From: Sphingomonas sp. SCN 67-18
Lineage (GTDB): Bacteria; Pseudomonadota; Alphaproteobacteria; Sphingomonadales; Sphingomonadaceae
Assembly (NCBI RefSeq): GCF_001724715.1
Contig: NZ_MEFG01000015.1
Location: 92,392 to 156,391 of the forward strand
Length of the DNA stretch: 64,000 nt
Direction: 5' to 3'
Shown piece by piece: positions 54,966 to 63,486 of the stretch (within the stretch, counting starts at the first letter, position 1; the number at the start of each line of letters is the position of its first letter). The position numbers and the translations under genes are program-made. Below the pieces are notes generated by a model. The model saw only the letters and a list, made by a program, of their open reading frames with translations. It had not been told where the DNA came from and ran no database searches.

Positions 54966-56162
54966 ATGCACGTCCGCGGCCGAATCCACGTCCGCCAGCT
55001 GCCCAGTCTGACCAAGCCCGGCGTTTATGCCGATGGCGGCGGACTGTATCTGCGCGTCCGCCCCTCCCTGACGCGGTCCTGGATCTTTATCTGCATGATC
55101 AAGGGGAGGCGGCGGGAAATGGGTCTCGGCTCGATTCTTGACGTCTCGCTCGCACAGGCTCGAGACAAGGCCTCCGTCGCACGAGCCGCCTTTCTCGAGG
55201 GGCGCGATCCGATCGCCGAGCGTGCAGCGTCCACGCAGCCAGAAGCCGCCCCCGTCACTTTTGGGGAATTTGCCGACGCGCTGATCGACACCATCGAGGG
55301 TGGGTTCCGGAACGAGAAGCATCGCAAGCAGTGGCGCTCGACGCTCAAGACCCACGCGGCGTCGCTGATCGACAAGGCCATCACCGATATCGACACTGAT
55401 GACGTAGTCGACGTTCTCAGACCGATCTGGCTCGATCTTCCTGAAACGGCATCGCGTGTGCGCGGACGCATCGAGCGGGTACTCGACGCCGCCAAGGCCA
55501 AAGGTCACCGCCAGGGCGAAAATCCCGCGCGCTGGCGCGGCCACCTCGATCTTCTGCTGCCCCGTCGATCGAAGGTGGTAAAGAGCCATCATGCGGCATT
55601 ACCTTTCACGGGAATCGTCGATTTCATGAACGATTTGCGCAAGCGCCCCGCGCTGGCGGCGCGCGCCCTGGAATTCACGATCCTCACAGCGGCGCGCTCC
55701 GGTGAGACGCTCGGAGCGACCTGGGCGGAGATTGATCTCGAAGCAGCGCTGTGGACCGTTCCGGCTGAGCGTATGAAGGCCGGTGCCGAGCATCAGGTGC
55801 CGCTCAGCGGCGAGGCTGTTGCCATCCTTCGGGTCTTGCGTCCCAAAAAGCCCAAACCCGGCGAACTCGTGTTTCAAAGACCAATCGGCGGGAAACTGTC
55901 GAACATGTCCATGGCCATGCTCCTTCGGCGCATGGATCGCACCTCGATCACGGTGCACGGGTTTCGCTCGACATTTCGGGACTGGGCAGGCGAGACGACC
56001 CAGTTCGCGCGCGAGGATGTCGAGATGGCTCTGGCCCATGTAATCGAATCGAAATCCGAACGTGCTTATCGTCGGGGTAGAGCCCTCGACAAGCGCCGCG
56101 AGCTTATGACGGCCTGGGCGAATTTCTGCTTCCAAACGGGCGCTCAGCAAGCATCAGGCTGA
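54966..56162 (+). CDS. Tyrosine-type site-specific integrase (DUF4102/P4 type)
   Basis: Catalyses integration and excision of the element. From the ATG at 54966 (MHVRGRIHVRQL, after GGAGAC) it has 398 residues. The N-terminal DUF4102 part contains LTKPGVYADGGGLYLRV and MGLGSILDVSLAQARD; the catalytic domain has Arg in TAARSGETLGATW (about 243), His-x-x-Arg in HGFRSTFRDWAGE (about 331-334) and a Tyr in ERAYRRGR (about 368). Longer upstream frame has no ribosome site. It lies 193 bp after the tRNA and converges on the AlpA-type gene (9 bp overlap). Confidence 0.94.
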   Translation: MHVRGRIHVRQLPSLTKPGVYADGGGLYLRVRPSLTRSWIFICMIKGRRREMGLGSILDVSLAQARDKASVARAAFLEGRDPIAERAASTQPEAAPVTFGEFADALIDTIEGGFRNEKHRKQWRSTLKTHAASLIDKAITDIDTDDVVDVLRPIWLDLPETASRVRGRIERVLDAAKAKGHRQGENPARWRGHLDLLLPRRSKVVKSHHAALPFTGIVDFMNDLRKRPALAARALEFTILTAARSGETLGATWAEIDLEAALWTVPAERMKAGAEHQVPLSGEAVAILRVLRPKKPKPGELVFQRPIGGKLSNMSMAMLLRRMDRTSITVHGFRSTFRDWAGETTQFAREDVEMALAHVIESKSERAYRRGRALDKRRELMTAWANFCFQTGAQQASG

Positions 56163-56417
56163 TTGCCGAGGAGCACTGTTTTTCAGGCGCAAGCGCTGGA
56201 TGAAGTCGTCGATGCTCGATTGCATGATAAGCGTGCGGCGGCCGATCCGGATGGCCTCCAGTTCGCCCTCTGCGATCAGCTCATAGAGCTTGGTTTTGCC
56301 GATACCGAGCATCCGAATCGCCCTTTCGACGCGAACGCACAGGACGGGGTTGCTCGCCTCAAAGGCCTGAGGCCCGGCTGGAGTCTCTCTCCACCCCTGG
56401 TCAGGCGCATCGCTCAT
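56154..56417 (-). CDS. AlpA/excisionase-type helix-turn-helix protein
   Basis: An 87-residue MerR/AlpA-type DNA-binding protein. The helix-turn-helix is ERAIRMLGIGKTKLYELIAEGELEAIRIGRRTLI, the pattern of phage excisionases and AlpA activators. It overlaps the DUF2274 gene (ATGA) and converges on the integrase. Likely directs excision or regulates the transfer genes. Confidence 0.86.
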   Translation of the reverse strand: MSDAPDQGWRETPAGPQAFEASNPVLCVRVERAIRMLGIGKTKLYELIAEGELEAIRIGRRTLIMQSSIDDFIQRLRLKNSAPRQSA

Positions 56418-56638
56418 GATGCGGAGCGCCCTTGGCGGGCCTTGGCGAACCCGCGATCGCCCTCGAGAAAGGCGCGCAGCATGTGAGGTATGAGATCGGT
56501 CACGGCTTCGGTCTGCCCATAGAGTTCCCGGTATATGTCGGCGTAAACGGACAGCGCCTGGTTCAGATCGGGCGTGATGCTGATGGTGAGCTTGACGGGT
56601 GTCCGGTCGGGCAGCTTCGAAAGCTTCAATTCCGGCAT
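56414..56638 (-). CDS. DUF2274 family protein
   Basis: A 74-residue protein from the ATG at 56638 (MPELKLSKLPDRTPVKLT), the start with the family conserved N terminus. DUF2274 genes lie next to trbI in ICE transfer operons. It has short helical regions (LNQALSVYADIYRELYG) and no membrane segment. Function unknown. Confidence 0.83.
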   Translation of the reverse strand: MPELKLSKLPDRTPVKLTISITPDLNQALSVYADIYRELYGQTEAVTDLIPHMLRAFLEGDRGFAKARQGRSAS

Positions 56639-56648
56639 GGAGATACTC

Positions 56649-57869
56649 CTATTCGTGCCAGGGTTGGAGAATGAGATCGCGATGGACGACCAGGCGGACG
56701 GCTGCGCCTGGGCGGATCGTGATGGTCGGCTGGATATTGAGGTTGCGCGACGTGATCTGGTCGCCGGCGCGCGAGACATTCTGCTGCGTGGATTCGCGGA
56801 TCGCCTGGACGAGGTCGCTCTCCGCCGAGAAGGTCAGGTTCGCGCCGACGCCAAGCAATGTCGCGATCGCGACGCCTTTGAGGAGCGTCCAGCTGTGAAA
56901 ATTGACCTGATCGGTGAGCCCCGCATAGCCTGACGGGTCCGTTGCGGGAACATCATCGAGCCGGATCGAGCCGCCGTCCGGCCATATGATCCGCTGCCAG
57001 ACAATCAGCGCCCGCCGCTGCCCGAACGCGACCACGCTATCATAGCTGCCGATCAGCCGCGCGCCCTGCGGGATGAGCAGGATTGTGCCCGTCGCGCTGT
57101 CGAAAACCCGCTCGGTCACCTGAGCGGTGACGAGACCGGGCAGGTCGGAGCGTAGCCCGGTGATCAAGCTTGCGGCGATGACGCTGCCGGCAGACAACAT
57201 GTTGGGCGACGCCGGCGGGGCTACCTGATGCTCATTGACGTCACCGCCGGTATCGCGCGCAGCAACGAAGTCGACCTTGCGCTGCTGGGCATTGGGGTCG
57301 CGATCTGGATCGATCGAGAGCCGCGACATGCCCGCCGCGCCCGCCTCAGGGGAAGGCTGTTCCGCGTCGACACGGCCGGGCGGACCGCTGCGATTGCCGG
57401 TTTGCACCAGCAATCCCGACTGCCGCGCCGCCTTCAACTCGGCCGCCCGTCGATCGCGTTCGGTCCTGGCAGCCTGTTCGGCTGGCGAAGCCTGATCGCT
57501 CGCAGGCTCGATAGGCAGGGAGCGTTGATGCTCGAGGATCGGCCGGCCGAGGTCGCCTGGCAGTGGCGGACCGAGCTTGGGCACGTCGCCATAGCTCCCC
57601 GGCAGCGCGTCCAGCGCGTCGGCGGGCGCCTTCGCTGCGACGGTCGGGTCGTCGGTCTGACCGGCGGGGTGCGGCGCGGACGGCCGCAGCGCGACCCAGG
57701 CGGTTGCGATCAGGCTGACGGAGCCCATAGCGGCAATCGCGACGATAGCGCTGCGCTTGAACCGAATTGCTCGGGGCGGCCGGGCGCGAAGGGCAAGCGT
57801 TTCCGGGTCCACCTTGTCCGGTGCGGCGTGGACCTCGCTCGCCGGAGGATCTGCGGCTTCTTCGGTCAT
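56649..57869 (-). CDS. trbI: Conjugal transfer protein TrbI (VirB10-like)
   Basis: Component of the type IV secretion core that bridges inner and outer membranes. The 406-residue protein has one N-terminal membrane helix (FKRSAIVAIAAMGSVSLIATAWVAL), a Pro-rich periplasmic linker, then the VirB10 C-domain (VTERVFDSATGTILLIPQGARLIGSYDS, ALIVWQRIIWPDGGSIRLDDVP, GATLTFSA-type motifs). It overlaps trbG by 4 bp and is followed by DUF2274 after 10 bp. Confidence 0.93.
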   Translation of the reverse strand: MTEEAADPPASEVHAAPDKVDPETLALRARPPRAIRFKRSAIVAIAAMGSVSLIATAWVALRPSAPHPAGQTDDPTVAAKAPADALDALPGSYGDVPKLGPPLPGDLGRPILEHQRSLPIEPASDQASPAEQAARTERDRRAAELKAARQSGLLVQTGNRSGPPGRVDAEQPSPEAGAAGMSRLSIDPDRDPNAQQRKVDFVAARDTGGDVNEHQVAPPASPNMLSAGSVIAASLITGLRSDLPGLVTAQVTERVFDSATGTILLIPQGARLIGSYDSVVAFGQRRALIVWQRIIWPDGGSIRLDDVPATDPSGYAGLTDQVNFHSWTLLKGVAIATLLGVGANLTFSAESDLVQAIRESTQQNVSRAGDQITSRNLNIQPTITIRPGAAVRLVVHRDLILQPWHE

Positions 57870-58726
57870 GATCCCCTCCGCGCGGGCGCGCCCTCCCCCA
57901 CCCGGCTTATCCGGACGATCTGCTGCTTCTTCGCGCCGAGGCGAAGTTCGGCGGCGTCGAAGATCCGATCGACGATGTAAAATCGCCCCTTCACCCGATA
58001 GTTGACGAGCTGGGCATCGCCTTTTGCATCGACCAGGAACAATGGCGGCGCCTCGCCAACCGCCAGCGTCGCGGGAAACTCGATGAAGGTTTGCCGTCCA
58101 TCGTCAAAGGCGCGCAGCGGCCGCCAGGACGGGCGATCGCCCGAGACGGCATAGTTGAAATGAAGCTGCTCGAGCTGGATGCCGGCTGCCACCGGCGCCG
58201 CGGTTTGCGCCTCCGCCGCAGCCCGCCTCAGCGCGATCAGCGCATCCTGGGGATAGGTCCAGGAAAGCGCGGCCATCGCCGTCTTCGCCGTGGCCGTGAG
58301 CGCGATATGATAGCTACGCCGGTCGGTGGCGATCACGAGGTTAGTCGTAAGGCCGGCGCTGAACGGCTTGACCAGCACATGGGTCCGCTTTCCCGCGCCC
58401 GAGCCGCTGGCCGTATCGCCGATCGCCCAGCGCACCGTGTCGCCGCTCGCCACGGCGACCAGCGTCTCGCCGGGTTGAAGCGCGATATCGGTGACCCGCT
58501 CGGGCGCGGTGATAACGTGGTAGATAGCGCCCTCGGCAAAAGGATAGACCTGCAAGGCATTCACGAAGCCCTGCGCGGCCGGCTCGATCGTGGCGGCGCG
58601 GTTGGCGACGGCGACGGGCCTGGCTCCATGCGCGGGATCTCTGATCGGTGGGGCTGCCGATGCCATATCGGCGGCAAGGATGAGCGAAGTCGTCAGCAGC
58701 GCCGGGACTGCAAAGGATCGGGTCAT
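57866..58726 (-). CDS. trbG: Conjugal transfer protein TrbG (VirB9-like)
   Basis: Outer-membrane part of the type IV core complex. The 286-residue protein has a signal (MTRSFAVPALLTTSLILAADMASA), N-domain LQVYPFAEGAIYHVITAPERVTDIALQPGE and a C-domain with LEQLHFNYAVSGDRP and the VNYRVKGRFYIVDRIFDAAELRLG strand. Both starts and ends overlap the neighbours by 4 bp (ATGA). Confidence 0.93.
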   Translation of the reverse strand: MTRSFAVPALLTTSLILAADMASAAPPIRDPAHGARPVAVANRAATIEPAAQGFVNALQVYPFAEGAIYHVITAPERVTDIALQPGETLVAVASGDTVRWAIGDTASGSGAGKRTHVLVKPFSAGLTTNLVIATDRRSYHIALTATAKTAMAALSWTYPQDALIALRRAAAEAQTAAPVAAGIQLEQLHFNYAVSGDRPSWRPLRAFDDGRQTFIEFPATLAVGEAPPLFLVDAKGDAQLVNYRVKGRFYIVDRIFDAAELRLGAKKQQIVRISRVGEGAPARRGS

Positions 58727-59526
58727 GGCTGGATCTCCGGATTGACGGTCGGTTGGGCGGCAATGGTCGGATCGAGCGGCGACCCGAGCGGCAGGTTGCT
58801 TGGAGGAGGCGGTGCCGCGCGCGCGGGAGCCTCCGGCACCGCGGGCTCGAGCTCGCGGCTCCAGTCGATCGCATCGACGTAAATGCCGAGGGGGTTCTTG
58901 CGGAGCGTGTCCGCCGATACCGGCGGCCTCGTCACGACGGTCAGGATGCCGGTCCAGTGCGAGGAACCTGCCTCGCTGCCGCGCTCATAGGCCGTCTCGG
59001 TCCACTTGACCTGGAACGAACGGTCCGAGGCGCGGACGACGCTGGTCACCTGCACCGACACGGTCCGCTCGCCGATCCGGGCGAAGGGTGCTGCAGCCCG
59101 GGCATAGTCGCCAAGAAACCGCGCAGCCCGTGGCGTGGTGAAGTCGTAGGCCGACAGCCAGTCGCGCCGCATCAGCACCGGGTCGAGCGAGACCCCGCGA
59201 ACATTCTCGATGAACTTCGCCAGATGCCATGCAATCTGGGGGTCGGTCGGCCGGTAGCCCGCCTCCGCCTCGGTCACTGCCCGCGCCTCGCCAAGACGAT
59301 CGACCTCGACGACATAGGGCGTGACCCGGCTCTGCAGCGATTGCCAGACGAGCGCGCCCGACATCCCCGTCGTGACCGCCAGCGTGCCGAACGCCATCAG
59401 TCTCCAGTTGCGCGCCTGGACGCGCGCCGAGCCGATGCGGTCGTCCCAGACCTGGCCGGCCCGGCTATAGGGTGTCTCGGGTTCGGGAGTACGTCCGTAG
59501 CGCTGGACAGCGCGCTTAAAGATCAT
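58723..59526 (-). CDS. trbF: Conjugal transfer protein TrbF (VirB8-like)
   Basis: Inner-membrane assembly protein of the type IV system. The 267-residue protein has an N-terminal cytoplasmic segment with NPYSRAGQVWDDRIGS-type sequence, a membrane helix (MAFGTLAVTTGMSGALVW), then the VirB8 periplasmic NTF2-like domain (VTPYVVEVDRLGEARAV, AWHLAKFIENVRGVSLDPVLMRRDWLSAY, FLGDYARAAAPFARIG, SDRSFQVKWTE). Pro-rich tail. Four bp from the trbL fragment. Confidence 0.93.
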   Translation of the reverse strand: MIFKRAVQRYGRTPEPETPYSRAGQVWDDRIGSARVQARNWRLMAFGTLAVTTGMSGALVWQSLQSRVTPYVVEVDRLGEARAVTEAEAGYRPTDPQIAWHLAKFIENVRGVSLDPVLMRRDWLSAYDFTTPRAARFLGDYARAAAPFARIGERTVSVQVTSVVRASDRSFQVKWTETAYERGSEAGSSHWTGILTVVTRPPVSADTLRKNPLGIYVDAIDWSRELEPAVPEAPARAAPPPPSNLPLGSPLDPTIAAQPTVNPEIQP

Positions 59527-59529
59527 GGC

Positions 59530-60120
59530 TCAATCTTCCCTTTCCTTAATGTCGGGGGTGGCGGATGCGCCGCCGCGATCGCCTTCCTTCAGCGTCTGGA
59601 GGGCGATGTGGCGGTGGTGGCGGGCGTCCTGCTGGCGGCGGAGCGATCGTGCCCAGGACGGCGCACCGTCGTTGACGGGGTCCGAAGCCTGTCCGCCCGA
59701 GCCGGCACTACCGCGAAGCGCGGACCAGGCTGCGTCACGGCCGCGTTCGGCGGCCTGACCCAGGCCCAGCGCTGTCGTGGCCTTCTGGCGGAGGGCGTTG
59801 CCCGCCGCCTGCGCCATGCCGCCGATGCCGGCACCGACGCTCGAGGCCCCCGCCGCCGTCTGGCCGAGCTGGTAGGATGCCGAGGCCGCCGAGCCCATCG
59901 CCGTGCCAGCCCGGATCGCACCGAGGGTCGCGCCCCCGGCCGCGCGGGCCGCACCGATTGCAGCGCCGCCGCCGAGCGCGGCCATGCCGGCTGCACCGAT
60001 GATCGTTCCGAGCGCGGCGCCGGCGCCCAGTTGCGGCGCACCGGCCACGAGGCCCGAGGCGATGCCCGGACCGAAGATGCCGAGGCCGAACAGCGTCAAG
60101 GACGCCAGCACGAGGCTCAT
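59530..60120 (-). CDS. TrbL C-terminal remnant (VirB6-like), truncated
   Basis: A 196-residue fragment of TrbL, the polytopic channel subunit of the type IV system. It opens with MSLVLASLTLFGLGIFGPGIASGLVAGAPQ (the last membrane helix and the first Gly/Ala-rich part), then a Gly/Ala-rich tail and a charged C terminus. Full TrbL proteins have several more N-terminal helices, which are missing. The ATG overlaps the stop of the trbE remnant (ATGA) only because the deletion put them together. It is probably not functional. Confidence 0.82.
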   Translation of the reverse strand: MSLVLASLTLFGLGIFGPGIASGLVAGAPQLGAGAALGTIIGAAGMAALGGGAAIGAARAAGGATLGAIRAGTAMGSAASASYQLGQTAAGASSVGAGIGGMAQAAGNALRQKATTALGLGQAAERGRDAAWSALRGSAGSGGQASDPVNDGAPSWARSLRRQQDARHHRHIALQTLKEGDRGGASATPDIKERED

Positions 60121-61457
60121 GGCCTGTGCCCGACATCCCCGATATGGGTCGAGAGCCGAAACGGCGTCGATCCGCTGGTCTGGGCATGGAGCAGCGCTGG
60201 CCCGCCCAGATGCCGGTTCTGAGGTGCCCCTGCCCAGACCGACGACAGCGGCATGAGATGCGCGAGGTTGAGGGTGTGGACCAAGGGCTGGCGCACATTG
60301 GCGTAGGCCTGGCCCGGCAGCGAGGACAGCCAGGCCTCGACCGCGTTGACGCCCTCGCGAACGCAGGTGAAGCCGAGCCCGTTGACGACGCGCTCCACGA
60401 CACGGACCTTGTCCTCCACCCGGACGCGGCTCGTGTCGGCGACGGTGATCGTCGTGGTCAGATAGCCGAAGGCGACGTGATCGCCGCCCAGCGCCTGCAG
60501 CGCGAGATCGGCATCGACCACCTTGTTATCGGCATCGCTGTCGAGGAGCTGGGTCGGCTGGTTGTACATCACTTCGCGCAAGAGGGCGGTGACCGACTTG
60601 CGCTTGTTGAACCATTGCCGACGGATCCGGGTCAGCGCCTTGGTCGCGTCGGTCTTGTCCAGCGCGATGAAGCGGGTGACCCAGCGGTAAGCGAAATCCT
60701 GATGATTGAGCGCGTCGAGGATGCCGGGCCGGCTGAGGTTCGGGAAACCGAGCACCGTCAGCGTGCGGAGATGCCGGTCTCCAAGCTTGGGCTCGAGTCC
60801 TCCGACAAGCGGCGTGTCGGCGAGCAGCGCATCAAGATAGATCGGCGTCTCGGGCACGGCGACCGGGTGCGGGCGGGTGGAGATCGTGCCGTGGAGGCAG
60901 GTCAACGTCTCGGCGTCCCCGAGTGCGCGCACCTCGGGCATGAAACCCGAGAGGAGATCGAGCACGCGGTCGGTCTCGGCGATGAAGCCGGCGAGGCTGG
61001 CGCGCCAGTCGCGGCCCTTCGCGTCATCGGGCCGCTCGACCAGCGTCCGGCCGGCGGCTTCGCTGCTGTCGGCAGGCGGCAGCCAGACCAGCGTTCCGTG
61101 AAACAGGCTTTCGAAATGTTGGCCCTCGGCTTCGAAGCCGGCGCGTCGTTCCTGGTCGACCAGCCACGACGCGGCGTCGGGAAAGGCGCTCTCCGGATAG
61201 CCAAGCGCTTCGCGTCGTTCAGCCTCGAAGAACAGTGCCCAGCCCGAGCCGAGGCGCTTGAGCACGTTGTTGGCTCGTGCACAGGCCGACACGAGTTCGG
61301 CTTCGGTGGCGCTTTCTAGGTCGGGGCCGCGAAAGGCAAAACTGCGCTGAAAGCTGCCGTCCTTGTTGAGGACGACGCCGGGCGCGACCAGTGCGGCCCA
61401 GGGGAGGTGATCCGCAAGTCGGTCGGCGCGTGACCTGTATTCGGCCAAGTTCAGCAC
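60117..61457 (-). CDS. TrbE N-terminal remnant (VirB4-like), truncated before the ATPase motif
   Basis: A 446-residue fragment from a GTG at 61457 (MLNLAEYRSRADRLADHLP). It has the VirB4 N-terminal domain: VAPGVVLNKDGSFQRSFAFRGPD, FFEAERREALGYPESAFPD, HFESLFHGTLVWLPP, then NLAHLMPLSSVWAGAPQNRHLGGPALLHAQT. The family continues with a Walker A P-loop right after GDVGH, but here the sequence reads GDVGHRP and stops (60117-60140), so the ATP-binding half is lost. The fragment cannot power secretion. Confidence 0.85.
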   Translation of the reverse strand: MLNLAEYRSRADRLADHLPWAALVAPGVVLNKDGSFQRSFAFRGPDLESATEAELVSACARANNVLKRLGSGWALFFEAERREALGYPESAFPDAASWLVDQERRAGFEAEGQHFESLFHGTLVWLPPADSSEAAGRTLVERPDDAKGRDWRASLAGFIAETDRVLDLLSGFMPEVRALGDAETLTCLHGTISTRPHPVAVPETPIYLDALLADTPLVGGLEPKLGDRHLRTLTVLGFPNLSRPGILDALNHQDFAYRWVTRFIALDKTDATKALTRIRRQWFNKRKSVTALLREVMYNQPTQLLDSDADNKVVDADLALQALGGDHVAFGYLTTTITVADTSRVRVEDKVRVVERVVNGLGFTCVREGVNAVEAWLSSLPGQAYANVRQPLVHTLNLAHLMPLSSVWAGAPQNRHLGGPALLHAQTSGSTPFRLSTHIGDVGHRP

Positions 61458-61726
61458 GCCCAATAGCCCTTCTGGCGCAGGTGGCGGAGCAGCACGGGCG
61501 CAAAGTCTGGGTCGCGGCGGGCAGCGAAGACCGCAATGCTGTGGCCCACCGCCCACAGGGCGATCCCGACCAACCATTGCTGGAGGCCGAGACCAACCGC
61601 CGCCGCGATCGTGCCGTTGACGATCGCGATGCCCCGCGGAGCGCCGCCCAGCAGGATCGGTGATCCCAGGCTGCCGTGGATCGGCGCCTCGAAGCCGGCA
61701 ACATGACCGTTGTCGATGTGGCTCAT
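61451..61726 (-). CDS. trbD: Conjugal transfer protein TrbD (VirB3-like)
   Basis: Small inner-membrane type IV component of 91 residues. It has the conserved FEAPIHGSLGSPILLGGAPRG N terminus and one hydrophobic hairpin (AIVNGTIAAAVGLGLQQWLVGIALW), ending RQKGYWAC. The start at 61726 overlaps trbC by 4 bp; the stop overlaps the trbE start by 7. Confidence 0.91.
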   Translation of the reverse strand: MSHIDNGHVAGFEAPIHGSLGSPILLGGAPRGIAIVNGTIAAAVGLGLQQWLVGIALWAVGHSIAVFAARRDPDFAPVLLRHLRQKGYWAC

Positions 61727-62058
61727 GCGACGAGCGCTCCGCCGCCGAAGCTGAAGAAGGACAGGAAAAAGGATGAGGCGGCGAACGCGATCGACAGGCC
61801 GAAGATGATCTGGATCAACCGGCGAAACCCGCCCGCTGTCTCGCCGAACGCCAGCGTCAGGCCCGTCGTGATGATGATGATCACCGCGACGATCTTGGCG
61901 ACCGGCCCCTGCACCGATTCCAGCACCTGCTGCAGCGGCTGTTCCCAGGGCATGCCCGAGCCGCTCGCTTGAGCCGCGCTGGTCATGGCGACCGCGAGGC
62001 CCAGCATCAGGCCGGTGCGGAAGAGGCGATCGCGGCTTGGAATGCGAAACATGCGCAT
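61723..62058 (-). CDS. trbC: Conjugal transfer pilin TrbC (VirB2-like)
   Basis: Major pilin subunit of the type IV pilus, 111 residues from the ATG at 62058 (MRMFRIPSRDRLFRTG), after an AGGAGAC site. A signal-like segment (GLMLGLAVAMTSAAQASGSGM) precedes two pilin helices (VAKIVAVIIIITTGLTLAFG and LIQIIFGLSIAFAASSFFLSFFSF). TrbC pilins are cyclised in other systems, but no separate peptidase is visible here. Confidence 0.92.
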   Translation of the reverse strand: MRMFRIPSRDRLFRTGLMLGLAVAMTSAAQASGSGMPWEQPLQQVLESVQGPVAKIVAVIIIITTGLTLAFGETAGGFRRLIQIIFGLSIAFAASSFFLSFFSFGGGALVA

Positions 62059-62060
62059 GG

Positions 62061-63077
62061 TCAGTCTCCTGGGAGGTCGGGGGTCGGGGTTGGGGTGAGA
62101 TCGACGACGGCGTAGCCGCCCTGCGCATCCAGCCCTGCGACGCGGGCGATCGTCTCGATGCGCCGCGCGGTCCCGCGCCCGGCAATGAACACGATCATGT
62201 CGATCGCCTCCGCGACCAAGCGGCGCGGTACGGTGACGACGGCTTCCTGGATGAGCTGTTCGATCCGATAGAGGGCGGATGCTGCGCTGTTGGCGTGGAC
62301 GGTCGCGATCCCGCCGGGATGGCCGGTGTTCCAGGCCTTGAGCATGTCGAGCGCTTCCGGCCCGCGCACCTCGCCGACGATGATGCGATCGGGCCGGAGG
62401 CGCAGCGTCGAGCGTACGAGATCGCCCATGGTGACAGAGCCGGTGCGCGTCCGCAGCGCAACCGTGTCGGGCGCGGGCGATTGGAGCTCGCGCGTATCCT
62501 CGATCAGGATGACGCGTTCGTCGAGATGCGCCATCTCGGCGAGGAGCGCATTGGCGAGCGTGGTCTTGCCCGAACTGGTTCCGCCGGCGACGAGGATGTT
62601 GCGGCGATCGACGACCGCCAGGCTGAGCAGGCGTGCCGCCTCTGCCGACATGATGCCGTCGGTCACATAGTCCAGCAGCGTATAGACCCGCGCCGCCGGC
62701 TTCCGGATCGAGAAGCATGGCGCGGTGGAGACCGGCGGCAGCAGCCCTTCGAAGCGTTCGCCGGCGCCTTGCCCATGCGGCGGCAGCTCGGCCGATACGA
62801 TCGGCGCCTCGCCATGGACTTCGACACGGGCATGGGACGCAACCAACCGGACGATCCGCTCGACCTCAGCGGGGTCGAGCTTCAAATCAGTATCGACACG
62901 CCCTTCGCCGAGGATGTCGACGCGAAGCGCGCCATCGGGATTGACCATGATCTCGATCACGCGCGGATCGGAGAGCGCGGCGGCGATGGCCGGCCCCATG
63001 GCGGTGCCCAGCATGGCACGGCGGCGCCCCTCGGAAATCTTGGCGGCGGAGACGGTATCGGGCTGGGCGGACATCAT
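62061..63077 (-). CDS. trbB: Conjugal transfer ATPase TrbB (VirB11-like)
   Basis: Hexameric secretion ATPase of the type IV system. The 338-residue protein starts at ATG 63077 (overlap with copG stop). It has an N-domain (IEIMVNPDGALRVDILGEGR), Walker A GGTSSGKTT (165-173), the Asp box LIEDTRELQ, Walker B region RPDRIIVGEVRGPEALDMLKAWNTGHPGG and the His box TVHANSAASALYRIEQL. Ends in TPTPTPDLPGD. Two bp before trbC. Confidence 0.95.
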   Translation of the reverse strand: MMSAQPDTVSAAKISEGRRRAMLGTAMGPAIAAALSDPRVIEIMVNPDGALRVDILGEGRVDTDLKLDPAEVERIVRLVASHARVEVHGEAPIVSAELPPHGQGAGERFEGLLPPVSTAPCFSIRKPAARVYTLLDYVTDGIMSAEAARLLSLAVVDRRNILVAGGTSSGKTTLANALLAEMAHLDERVILIEDTRELQSPAPDTVALRTRTGSVTMGDLVRSTLRLRPDRIIVGEVRGPEALDMLKAWNTGHPGGIATVHANSAASALYRIEQLIQEAVVTVPRRLVAEAIDMIVFIAGRGTARRIETIARVAGLDAQGGYAVVDLTPTPTPDLPGD

Positions 63078-63478
63078 GACGAGGCGCCCTCCGATCCGGC
63101 CGGGGCCAGCGTGCGCTTGCCGGTGGCGATCTGGCGGCCGACTTGGCCGACGAACGCTTCGAACCGGTCGCGGCCAACCGCCCGGGCGGCGGCATCCGCC
63201 TCGGGCAGCGGCGCCGTCACCAACAACTGGTAGCGCACGAACAGCGACAGGCTTTCGAGCAGCACGTCGATGTCGCGCCGCACGCCGGCGAGCTCGCGCG
63301 ACAGCCGATCGAGGCGCGGCTTCAGGAGATCGTCGACCTCTAGGGTAGCCCGGCGTGCCAGCCAGGCCTTCAGCGCATCGTTGACGAGCCGGCTTTTGTT
63401 CGCGGACGGCCCGGCGGCGAGCGCCTCGAGCGCGTCGCTGACCTCCCGGTCGATGTAGAGGTTCTGGCGGATCTTCAT
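63074..63478 (-). CDS. CopG-type ribbon-helix-helix protein
   Basis: A 134-residue protein with an N-terminal ribbon-helix-helix (QNLYIDREVSDALEALAAGPSANKSRLVNDALKAWL) and a C-terminal helical tail rich in Leu and Arg (LDRLSRELAGVRRDIDVLLESLSLF). Such genes lie between traG and trbB in ICEs and probably regulate the transfer operon. It overlaps trbB by 4 bp and follows traG by 8. Confidence 0.9.
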   Translation of the reverse strand: MKIRQNLYIDREVSDALEALAAGPSANKSRLVNDALKAWLARRATLEVDDLLKPRLDRLSRELAGVRRDIDVLLESLSLFVRYQLLVTAPLPEADAAARAVGRDRFEAFVGQVGRQIATGKRTLAPAGSEGASS

Positions 63479-63486
63479 GGTTCGCC

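Noticed and set aside
60126..61319. A 397-residue open frame on the plus strand opposite the trbE remnant
   Set aside because: No domain, no ribosome site, composition of a mirror frame; trbE motifs on the other strand are clear.
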